The notes under the pieces: model-generated
Database searches by the model: none
The model's input: the letters and a program-made list of their open reading frames with translations, nothing else
What the model was told of the DNA's origin: nothing
NCBI GenBank assembly: GCA_044464175.1
Contig: JBIQLO010000209.1
Span: 1 to 6,573, forward strand
DNA length: 6,573 nucleotides
Reading direction: 5' to 3'
Source of the DNA: JBIQLO01 sp044464175
Lineage (GTDB): Bacteria > Planctomycetota > Phycisphaerae > Tepidisphaerales > Tepidisphaeraceae
Translations under genes and position numbers: made by a program
Shown: piece after piece, positions 1-6,573 of the stretch
Position numbering within the stretch: the stretch's first letter is position 1
Layout of the letters: each line of letters opens with the position of its first letter

Positions 1-60
1 CATGACCTTGCGGTCACTGGATTTTGAATCCAGCGCGTCTGCCAGTTCCGCCACAAGGGC
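1..60 (-). tRNA. tRNA-Leu (anticodon CAA), 3' part missing at window edge
   Basis: Read on the minus strand, the sequence starts GCCCTTGTGGCGGAACTGGCA. It gives a 7-base acceptor strand, U8-G9, a D arm closed by GCG/CGC, and an anticodon stem CTGGA/TCCAG around the loop TTCAAAA, so the anticodon is CAA (positions 24-26) and reads UUG leucine codons. A long variable arm follows, TGACC-GCAA-GGTCA, as expected of a class II tRNA such as leucine. The T arm and 3' acceptor strand lie outside the window, so 3' CCA encoding cannot be judged. tRNA-Ser is excluded by the anticodon. Confidence 0.95.
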
Positions 61-72
61 TAATGAACCGGA

Positions 73-101
73 ATTATAACCGATGATCCGGCCCGAGTCA
101 C
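73..101 (-). promoter_or_regulatory. Sigma70-type promoter for tRNA-Leu
   Basis: On the minus strand a perfect -10 box TATAAT (73-78) lies 17 bases downstream of GTGACT (96-101), which matches four of six bases of the TTGACA -35 consensus. The predicted start falls near position 66, about six bases before the mature tRNA 5' end, a normal short leader. The boxes and spacing are seen directly; promoter activity is inferred. Confidence 0.72.
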
Positions 102-131
102 GCCCGCATCCCGGCAGCGGAGCGCATAAGA

Positions 132-167
132 AAAGGCGGGAGGAACAATATTGTTCCTCCCGCCTTT
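132..167 (-). terminator. Rho-independent terminator downstream of clpC
   Basis: This is a perfect 36-base palindrome: AAAGGCGGGAGGAACAAT followed by its exact reverse complement, centred between 149 and 150. The arms are GC-rich towards the base of the stem. On the minus strand the stem runs straight into TTTTCTT, giving a U-tract, and it begins 27 bases past the clpC stop. On the plus strand it is followed by a weaker T-rich tail (CCTTTGCCTTTT), so it could work in both directions. It would insulate the tRNA-Leu transcription unit from clpC read-through. Confidence 0.9.
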
Positions 168-193
168 GCCTTTTGAATTTAAGGAGGACCCGC

Positions 194-2716
<2,523 letters not shown>

Positions 2717-2722
2717 GTTCAT

Positions 2723-2727
2723 CTCCT
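2723..2727 (-). promoter_or_regulatory. Ribosome binding site deciding the clpC start
   Basis: AGGAG on the minus strand sits six bases before the ATG at 2716. The in-frame ATG at 2722 directly abuts this site, too close for initiation, so the downstream ATG (MFERF) is preferred. Confidence 0.75.
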
Positions 2728-2787
2728 GATCGGCCGGCCGCCGGGACCGACGTGGGTTAGGTTTCACCGCTTTGGCGGCCGTTCTAT

Positions 2788-2793
2788 ATCATA
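2788..2793 (-). promoter_or_regulatory. Possible -10 element for clpC
   Basis: TATGAT on the minus strand lies within an AT-rich island (TATGATATAG) about 70 bases upstream of the chosen clpC start. No acceptable -35 box is found at 15-18 bases spacing (AGAACT at 17 bases is poor), and I see no sigma32-like or CIRCE heat-shock element. This is a weak candidate based on one hexamer. Confidence 0.3.
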
Positions 2794-3071
2794 CGGTCGC
2801 CGGACGGTTGAGTTCTTATCGAATTGTAGATGGCCGGCAGTGGTAATCAAGCAGAACGATGGAGGACCGCAGTACGACGGAAGCGAGCTTCAATCCCGAC
2901 CCCCAGGCCAACCCGAAACCCTGCCGCCGGCCCGGCCCATTCTGGTTTCCGGAAGCCGTCTTTCCTCCACAATCCGCCCCTCCGGCTTCATACGGACGAG
3001 GATCCATCCCTCCACGCCAGGCCCATCGCCTCGCGCTCCGCCCCTCGCCTTCCCTTTGCCCATCGCCCCGC

Positions 3072-3077
3072 TACAAT
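3072..3077 (+). promoter_or_regulatory. Possible -10 element for the DedA-family gene
   Basis: TACAAT differs from TATAAT at one base and lies 28 bases upstream of the chosen ATG, which would give a short leader of about 22 bases carrying the Shine-Dalgarno. No recognisable -35 box is present at 16-18 bases (TTCCCT or CTTCCC are poor), so this rests on the -10 hexamer and its position. Confidence 0.4.
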
Positions 3078-3093
3078 CGCGGTCCGATAAACC

Positions 3094-3098
3094 GGGAG
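3094..3098 (+). promoter_or_regulatory. Ribosome binding site deciding the DedA-family start
   Basis: GGGAG lies seven bases before the ATG at 3106. An in-frame GTG at 3100 would be only one base from this site, so the ATG is the better start. Confidence 0.75.
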
Positions 3099-3105
3099 CG
3101 TGCCT

Positions 3106-3786
3106 ATGTCGTGGTTGTATACGGTGATCGAATATTTCCTGCACCTGGACCAGAAGCTGGTCGAGCTGGCCAACGCCACCGGCTCCTGGCTCTACGCCAT
3201 TCTGTTCCTGGTGATCTTCTGCGAAACCGGCCTGGTCGTCACCCCCTTCCTCCCCGGCGACTCCCTCCTGTTCGTCGTCGGCGCCCTTGCCGCCAAACCG
3301 GAATTCCACATCAGCCTCCCCCTGACCGCCGTCTTGATGAGCCTGGCCGCCATCCTCGGCGATGCCGTCAACTACTCCATCGGCAAGCGCCTGGGCCCCA
3401 GAGTCTTCACTGCCGAATCCTCCCGCCTGCTGAACAAAAAGCACCTGATGCGGGCCCACCAGTTCTATGAAAAGCACGGCGGCAAGACCATCATCCTCGC
3501 CCGCTTCATCCCCATCGTCCGCACCTTCGCCCCCTTCGTCGCCGGCATCGGCGAGATGAATTATTTCCATTTCGCGGCCTACAACATCGTCGGCGGCGTC
3601 GTCTGGGTCTGTTCCTTCCTCTTCGCCGGCTACATCTTCGGCGACAGCAAAATCGTCAAGGACAGCTTCCACTACGTCATCGTCGCCATCATCGTCATCT
3701 CCGTCCTCCCCGTCATCTTCGAATTCTGGCGCGCCCGCCGCGAAGCCAAGCGCACCCAGAAAGACGAAGCCCCGGCGGTCCTCTAA
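3106..3786 (+). CDS. DedA-family (VTT/SNARE-associated) integral membrane protein
   Basis: This 226-residue protein is close to the usual DedA length of about 220. DedA proteins are inner-membrane proteins needed for envelope homeostasis and proton-motive-force maintenance, and some members are linked to undecaprenyl-phosphate or phospholipid transport; which role applies here cannot be read from sequence. The diagnostic motif ETGLVVTPFLPGDSLLF is present (40-56), including the acidic residues E40 and D52. The second signature, ARFIPIVRTFAPFVAGIGEM (132-151), carries R133 and R139. These four match the charged residues reported as essential in E. coli YqjA (E39, D51, R130, R136). Hydrophobic segments lie at about 28-48, 53-63 (re-entrant), 72-88, 155-179 and 187-207, and the C-terminal tail is charged and cytoplasmic-looking. 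There is no cleavable signal peptide. It is monocistronic, divergent from clpC and followed by a repeat-rich spacer. No clear U-tract terminator follows the stop. Confidence 0.94.
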   Translation: MSWLYTVIEYFLHLDQKLVELANATGSWLYAILFLVIFCETGLVVTPFLPGDSLLFVVGALAAKPEFHISLPLTAVLMSLAAILGDAVNYSIGKRLGPRVFTAESSRLLNKKHLMRAHQFYEKHGGKTIILARFIPIVRTFAPFVAGIGEMNYFHFAAYNIVGGVVWVCSFLFAGYIFGDSKIVKDSFHYVIVAIIVISVLPVIFEFWRARREAKRTQKDEAPAVL

Positions 3787-3833
3787 GGTTTCCCTCGCGA
3801 CCCCAACGCAGTCCAAAGCCTCCCGCATCAACC

Positions 3834-3852
3834 GTAGCACGGGCTGCCAGCT
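3834..3852 (+). repeat. Inverted-repeat motif, left copy
   Basis: GTAGCACGGGCTGCCAGCT matches the reverse complement of 4053-4071 (GTAGCAGCGGCTTCCAGTT) at 15 of 19 bases, and the match extends two further bases (CC) on the outer side. The pattern GTAGCA-N2-GGCT-N-CCAG resembles short dispersed intergenic repeats I associate with Planctomycetota; whether it is repeated in this genome cannot be tested from one window. Confidence 0.6.
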
Positions 3853-3875
3853 CGTGGGTCGTGTCCCCACGACCC
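3838..3875. repeat. Two abutting hairpins
   Basis: The first (3838-3856), CACGGGCTGCCAGCTCGTG, is a near-perfect palindrome with one G-T mismatch around a GCC centre. The second (3856-3875) is a perfect 8-bp stem, GGGTCGTG/CACGACCC, with a TCCC loop. They share base 3856, so they would compete or stack. No T-tract follows, making a simple terminator role for the DedA gene doubtful. Confidence 0.65.
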
Positions 3876-3982
3876 TCAATTCCGCCCGGTCAATCCAATT
3901 CAATAGAAACAGTGCCGCCCAAAAGCGTAGTGCCGCGTCCACTCTAAAATGCCCGCCGCGTTCTTCGTAGTCGAGGCTTTCA

Positions 3983-4030
3983 GCCCGTAGCCCGCGCTCG
4001 TTACGGGCATCGGCTTGTACTCAAGCCGAT
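3983..4030. repeat. Pair of back-to-back stem-loops
   Basis: GCCCGTA (3983-3989) pairs with TACGGGC (4002-4008) around a 12-base loop. The next base starts a second stem, ATCGGCTTG (4009-4017), pairing perfectly with CAAGCCGAT (4022-4030) around the loop TACT. A small competing hairpin GGCT-TTC-AGCC lies at 3975-3985. The lack of spacing between stems suggests one folded element rather than chance. No T-run follows on either strand. Confidence 0.7.
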
Positions 4031-4052
4031 ATCATTCCAACTCCAGGTCACA

Positions 4053-4071
4053 AACTGGAAGCCGCTGCTAC
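4053..4071 (-). repeat. Inverted-repeat motif, right copy
   Basis: On the minus strand this reads GTAGCAGCGGCTTCCAGTT, the inverted partner of 3834-3852. Its CTGGA end (4055-4059) can also pair with TCCAG (4042-4046) as a small fifth hairpin. It lies 27 bases from the stop of the oxidoreductase gene. Confidence 0.6.
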
Positions 4072-4097
4072 GGAGCATATTGGCGTGGACGCGGCCG

Positions 4098-5354
4098 CTA
4101 CATGACTGCCGCGGCCCCTGCAGCCGGCTTGAGCAGCTCCGGATCGATCAGGGCGCCACTGCGAATCAGGGCGCGTTGCAGTTGCGTCACTGGCACAATG
4201 CCATCCTCTCGCTTGTCCTTGGCCAGAATGCCTGCCGCCACGCCGCATGCTTCGCCGCTGACCGCGCAGGTCCCGATGGCGCGTGTGACATCAATGACCG
4301 TGTGGTCGGCCGACAGGCACCGCCCGGCAACAAACAGATTCGGCACTGTATCGGCCTGGATGGCGCGCAGCGGAATGGGATAAACCGGCCCGCGCCGCCG
4401 CCAGTCCCCCGTAATGCCCACACAGTCCTCAAGCCATGTGTGATCATGCTGCTCGCCGATCGAGAAACGGTTGAGCAGTCGCCGCGTCACGCGAACATCC
4501 GGAATCGACGGCAGCCCGAACGGATAAATGGTGTCTTCGGGATGCTTTTTGCGCTTCTCCTCTATTCGCTCATGAATCGCCCGGCGCGAGTCGAGGATCT
4601 GCCGGGTCAGTTGGCGGTGGTCGACGCCTGAATACAGCGGCCCGACCGCCTCCACCCCCCGGTGCTGCTTGTCGTAGCGGTTCGTGAACTTGTTGATCTG
4701 CAGTGCTCCGTTGTGAATCTCGTAATACCAGCCGGCCAGCACGTTGTACGGAAACTCTTCCGTGGGGCACCCGGCAAAATGACAGAGATCGGCGTCACCG
4801 CTGGCGTCGATGAACTGCCGTCCCTGAAGGGCCAGCCGTCCGCTTTTGTTCTCCACCAGGATGTGGGACAGCAGCCGTCCGCTTTTCACCACCCCGCACG
4901 CCCGCGTGTCGTACAGGATCGTGATCCCCGCCGCCTCCAGCAGGCGCTCCAGCTCCATCTGAAAGGCGTACGGATTGAACCCCGTGAGAAACCGCTTGCT
5001 GTTCTGGTCCGGCGGGCTCCCCTGGCCCAGCCAGCACTCGGGCACGGGCAAAAAGGAGGTGGCCGGCGCAGGGGCCTTCAGTTCGGCGACGGAACGATGG
5101 ATTAACTCCTCCGCAATGCCTCCCATCACCTGCCTGCCATATCCATCGCATAACGGCAGGTACATAATCACATTGCCCAGCGTCGCCAGACCGCCCAGGC
5201 CAAACTGCCTCTCCAGCAGCGCCACCCCCACCCCCTGCCGGGCGCTTGCCAGCGCCGCGGCCACGCCGGCGATGCCGCCGCCCACCACGATGACGTCATA
5301 CGCCGCATCAACAGGAATCCATCGTTCCGGTTCGCGAATCAACGCACCGCCCAT
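4098..5354 (-). CDS. FAD-dependent oxidoreductase, substrate unknown
   Basis: This 418-residue protein is probably a soluble flavoenzyme. Residues 20-50 form an N-terminal Rossmann dinucleotide-binding fold, YDVIVVGGGIAGVAAALASARQ, with GGGIAG at 25-30 and an acidic E48 at the end of the second strand to bind the ribose of FAD. FIDASGDADL (181-190) matches the conserved FAD-contact strand of this superfamily. The C-terminal segment NLFVAGRCLSADH (339-351), followed by the helix AIGTCAVSGEACGVAAGI, is the usual second FAD-contact region. The overall layout fits the FAD_oxidored (PF12831-like) group common in Planctomycetota, whose substrates are mostly undefined. PSIPDVRVTRRL (282-293) looks like a family-specific motif. 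No signal peptide, membrane segment or CxxC iron-sulfur motif is seen. The start at 5354 was chosen because GGGAG lies seven bases upstream. ATG 5360 and GTG 5357 are alternatives, and the frame stays open to 5567, but that extension is Arg-rich with no homology I recognise and precedes the natural fold start. There are no neighbours in the same direction, so context gives no clue to substrate. Confidence 0.88.
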   Translation of the reverse strand: MGGALIREPERWIPVDAAYDVIVVGGGIAGVAAALASARQGVGVALLERQFGLGGLATLGNVIMYLPLCDGYGRQVMGGIAEELIHRSVAELKAPAPATSFLPVPECWLGQGSPPDQNSKRFLTGFNPYAFQMELERLLEAAGITILYDTRACGVVKSGRLLSHILVENKSGRLALQGRQFIDASGDADLCHFAGCPTEEFPYNVLAGWYYEIHNGALQINKFTNRYDKQHRGVEAVGPLYSGVDHRQLTRQILDSRRAIHERIEEKRKKHPEDTIYPFGLPSIPDVRVTRRLLNRFSIGEQHDHTWLEDCVGITGDWRRRGPVYPIPLRAIQADTVPNLFVAGRCLSADHTVIDVTRAIGTCAVSGEACGVAAGILAKDKREDGIVPVTQLQRALIRSGALIDPELLKPAAGAAAVM

Positions 5355-5361
5355 CACCATT

Positions 5362-5366
5362 CTCCC
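5362..5366 (-). promoter_or_regulatory. Ribosome binding site deciding the oxidoreductase start
   Basis: GGGAG on the minus strand is seven bases from the ATG at 5354 and one base from the ATG at 5360. Spacing favours 5354, in line with the clpC and DedA genes of this window. Confidence 0.65.
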
Positions 5367-5732
5367 GGAAAGGAGGCGCCAGTCAGGAGGCTCGCATCCT
5401 GCGGCGGACCGATCCCTTAAAAATTGCCCAATAGACCGGAATTGCTTCGGGGCAGATCCAGTGTCTCCCGCCGCTCTATTTCCACTCACGCGCCGATCGC
5501 AATGCTCATCCGATGCCCTTGCTCTGACCATACCCAACCGCGCTTCAACATACCTCTCCCGCCCCACAATTCAATTGTTCCCTCCCCCCTTCCACGGAGC
5601 CAGATCGCGAGGGGTTGATGACGGACGGCCTGCCCTTTCTGATGAGGGCGCCCAATCACCTCCACGATCACCGCCGTTTCGCACCGCCACTGCCCTCACC
5701 GACCGGACCATCAGGCAGGCTGGCTTTTTCCT

Positions 5733-5750
5733 CCCGCGCACACGCGCGGG
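5733..5750. repeat. GC-rich 7-bp hairpin
   Basis: CCCGCGC (5733-5739) and GCGCGGG (5744-5750) form a perfect stem around the loop ACAC. It is preceded by CTTTTTCCT on the plus strand but followed by no T-run on either strand, so it is not a standard terminator. Its role is unknown. Confidence 0.5.
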
Positions 5751-5868
5751 CGAGTGCAGGGAGGGGGCTTTTCCGCCAACTCAACGCCCCCTCACTTCGC
5801 TTGACTTTGCCCTAACACAAGCCTATATTCCCCCATGCTTCCATACCGCTTCCATCCACTCCCCTCCA

Positions 5869-5900
5869 TCGCTTCTTCGCTCCCTCGCTCCGTCGCTTTC
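5869..5900 (+). repeat. Tandem repeat, four units of 8 bases
   Basis: The units are TCGCTTCT, TCGCTCCC, TCGCTCCG and TCGCTTTC. TCGCT is invariant and the last three bases vary. Just upstream, GCTTCCAT occurs twice at an 11-base offset (5837-5844 and 5848-5855), adding to the repetitive character. The tract is noncoding and lies about 150 bases before the sigma-like gene. Confidence 0.7.
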
Positions 5901-5906
5901 CCAAGA

Positions 5907-6006
5907 CCAACGAACCCAAACAAACCAAACCCAAATCCCCTCTGGCGCTCCAGAATCAACGATTTCCCCCGCCGAACCCAAAGCGCGTATTTCCCAACGA
6001 ACCCAA
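5907..6006 (+). repeat. Direct repeats of CGAACCCAA upstream of the sigma-like gene
   Basis: CCAACGAACCCAA occurs exactly at 5907-5919 and 5994-6006, and its core CGAACCCAA recurs at 5973-5981. The three cores start at 5911, 5973 and 5998, so spacing is uneven (62 and 25 bases). The position just upstream of a regulator-like gene fits binding sites, but C/A-rich composition bias could also produce them. Confidence 0.5.
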
Positions 6007-6041
6007 CCCACCGTCCCCGTGCCCAAAGCGGCCCGGGCCGG

Positions 6042-6047
6042 TATCAT
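6042..6047 (+). promoter_or_regulatory. Possible -10 element for a leaderless sigma-like gene
   Basis: TATCAT matches TATAAT at five of six bases. It ends six bases before the ATG at 6054, so transcription would start at or within a base of the A of the start codon. No Shine-Dalgarno is present in the preceding 20 bases and no clear -35 box is found (GTGCCC at 17 bases is poor). The arrangement is suggestive but rests on one hexamer. Confidence 0.4.
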
Positions 6048-6053
6048 GCCCCC

Positions 6054-6573
6054 ATGCCCCTGCCCGCCGACATCCTTCAGGCCGCCCGAAACTACCGCCT
6101 CAGCGCGGTCCAGCAGGTATTGACCGAAAACTACCCCCGCGTTCATCGCCTGGCCTATGGCCTCAGCGGGCGGGCCGATGTCGGCCGGCTCATCGTCCGC
6201 CAAGTCATGCGCCAGGCGCTGCGCCAGATGGCCAACTGGCGCACCGAGGGCGAGCCGGAGCGCTGGTTCGACCACCACACCATCCTCCTCTGGCGACGCA
6301 CCGCCGCCCACGCCCCCGACCCCCGGCAGGACCTCCTGCTGCCCGACACCCCGCCCCCCGACTATCTCGCCTTCATCCGGGCCGTGCGCCGGCTCCCCCC
6401 CCAGCAGCGCGAGGCCTTTCTGCTCAGCGCCGGCGAAGGGTACGATGCCCGCCAGAGCGGCATCGCCATGGACTGCTCCCGCTCGGCCGCCGCCAACCAT
6501 CTGGCCGCGGCCCATGCCGCGCTGGCCCAGGTCAGCGGCGGACAGGCCGAACTCCAGCGCCACGCCCAAACCC
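6054..6573 (+). CDS. Sigma-70 region 4-like regulatory protein, truncated by window end
   Basis: The frame is open from ATG 6054 to the window edge: 173 codons plus one base, with no stop. Residues 108-160 (from FIRAVRRLPPQQREAFLLSA to the AHAALAQV segment) have the layout of sigma region 4: the LPPxQREAFLL helix, then a helix-turn-helix where CSRSAAANHLAAAHAAL takes the place of the usual recognition helix. Residues 20-85 (ENYPRVHRLAYGLSG, then ERWFDHHTILLWRR) fall where region 2 of an ECF sigma factor would be, but the usual region 2 core-binding and -10-reading residues are not evident. The family is therefore probably an ECF-like sigma factor or a derivative that keeps only the DNA-binding half; I recall similar proteins from Phycisphaerae. 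Codon use is strongly GC-ending and supports real coding. The start is the first in-frame ATG with downstream coding character; no Shine-Dalgarno precedes it. A C-terminal domain, perhaps membrane-anchored as in some planctomycete sigma-like proteins, may lie beyond the window. Confidence 0.7.
   Translation, partial: MPLPADILQAARNYRLSAVQQVLTENYPRVHRLAYGLSGRADVGRLIVRQVMRQALRQMANWRTEGEPERWFDHHTILLWRRTAAHAPDPRQDLLLPDTPPPDYLAFIRAVRRLPPQQREAFLLSAGEGYDARQSGIAMDCSRSAAANHLAAAHAALAQVSGGQAELQRHAQT

Larger units (their letters stand above)
2717..3105. other. Divergent intergenic gap between clpC and the DedA gene
   Basis: This 389-base spacer holds the 5' regions of two divergent genes. Near clpC is the AGGAG site and an AT-rich island at 2784-2793. 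Near dedA is the TACAAT hexamer (3072-3077) and GGGAG (3094-3098). The plus strand of about 2960-3070 is rich in pyrimidine and poor in G. Open frames crossing it give low-complexity Arg/Pro-rich peptides with no recognisable domain and no good ribosome binding site, so I call no gene here. Confidence 0.6.
3787..4097. other. Hairpin-rich spacer between two convergent genes
   Basis: This 311-base stretch lies between the 3' ends of the DedA gene and the oxidoreductase gene. It has no credible ORF. It contains two inverted copies of a GTAGCA...CCAG motif (3834-3852 and 4053-4071) and a set of abutting stem-loops, listed separately. None of the hairpins is followed by a clear T-run, so classic Rho-independent termination is not supported, although the stems may still slow convergent transcription. 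Confidence 0.65.
5355..6053. other. Long spacer upstream of two divergent genes
   Basis: This 699-base gap separates the 5' ends of the oxidoreductase gene (minus) and the sigma-like gene (plus). I see no convincing gene in it: the open frames encode short Arg/Pro/Ser-rich peptides without domains. It holds a GC hairpin (5733-5750), an 8-base-period tandem repeat (5869-5900), three CGAACCCAA copies (5911-6006) and a TATCAT hexamer next to the sigma-like start. From about 5815 to 6025 the plus strand is strikingly rich in C and A and poor in G. No clear promoter for the oxidoreductase gene was found on the minus strand. Confidence 0.6.

Noticed and set aside
2890..3942. A 350-codon open frame on the minus strand
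   Set aside because: It is antisense to the DedA gene. Its long Asp/Glu/Gly tract is the mirror image of the GTC/ATC/GCC codons of the membrane protein, not a real acidic protein.
3834..4071. A CRISPR array or insertion sequence end
   Set aside because: There are only two motif copies, in inverted rather than direct orientation, with no regular spacers, no transposase and no target-site duplication that I can identify.
5355..5567. A 71-residue N-terminal extension of the oxidoreductase
   Set aside because: The frame is open, but the Arg-rich extension precedes the normal start of the Rossmann fold, and a well-spaced GGGAG supports the start at 5354.
5733..5750. A Rho-independent terminator
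   Set aside because: The stem is good but no T-run follows on either strand, and no gene ends nearby.
5486..5818. Short open frames of 61-66 codons on both strands in the long spacer
   Set aside because: There is no ribosome binding site with proper spacing, the composition is biased, and no domain is recognised. The two strands' frames also overlap each other.
4975..6123. A 382-codon open frame on the plus strand
   Set aside because: It starts antisense inside the oxidoreductase gene and crosses the spacer; the product is Ser/Pro/Arg-rich without domain or ribosome binding site.
5823..6569. A 248-codon open frame on the minus strand
   Set aside because: It is antisense to the sigma-like gene and its Gly/Ala/Val-rich product has no domain. 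The plus-strand frame gives a recognisable region 4.

Overview
The window looks like a chromosomal segment from a GC-rich bacterium of the Planctomycetota. The clearest evidence is the ClpC sequence: its N-terminus (MFERFTDRARKVM, then QRFNHEYIGTEHILLGLVKEG) and the phrase VTMGKLPQTPRAKKVIEYAIEEA match planctomycete ClpC proteins as I recall them. A partial sigma-region-4-like protein at the right end resembles proteins I associate with the class Phycisphaerae. Both are family recollections, not database results. GC-ending codons dominate, and the genes are separated by large spacers rather than packed into operons.

Layout, left to right. Positions 1-60 hold the 5' part of a tRNA-Leu(CAA) on the minus strand, cut by the window edge, with its own sigma70-type promoter just upstream. 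A strong palindromic terminator (132-167) separates it from clpC (194-2716, minus), a complete two-ATPase-ring unfoldase for the ClpP protease. A 389-base gene-free gap divides clpC from a divergent DedA-family membrane protein (3106-3786, plus). Next comes a 311-base spacer (3787-4097) holding two inverted copies of a 19-base motif and a series of adjacent hairpins; it is probably a dispersed intergenic repeat. A FAD-dependent oxidoreductase of unknown substrate follows (4098-5354, minus). A 699-base spacer rich in C and poor in G then leads to a plus-strand sigma-like gene (6054 to the window end, truncated). That spacer carries an 8-base-period tandem repeat and a repeated CGAACCCAA motif.

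No two protein genes are arranged as an operon: each has its own spacer and start signals. I see no functional link among ClpC (protein quality control), DedA (membrane homeostasis), the oxidoreductase and the regulator. The three complete genes share one start style: a GGGAG or AGGAG Shine-Dalgarno 6-7 bases before ATG. The sigma-like gene breaks it, having no Shine-Dalgarno but a TATCAT hexamer six bases before its ATG, which suggests a leaderless transcript. I found no CRISPR array, insertion sequence, phage gene or toxin-antitoxin pair, and no convincing new multi-gene system. The items most worth a second look are the spacer repeat element and the architecture upstream of the sigma-like gene.
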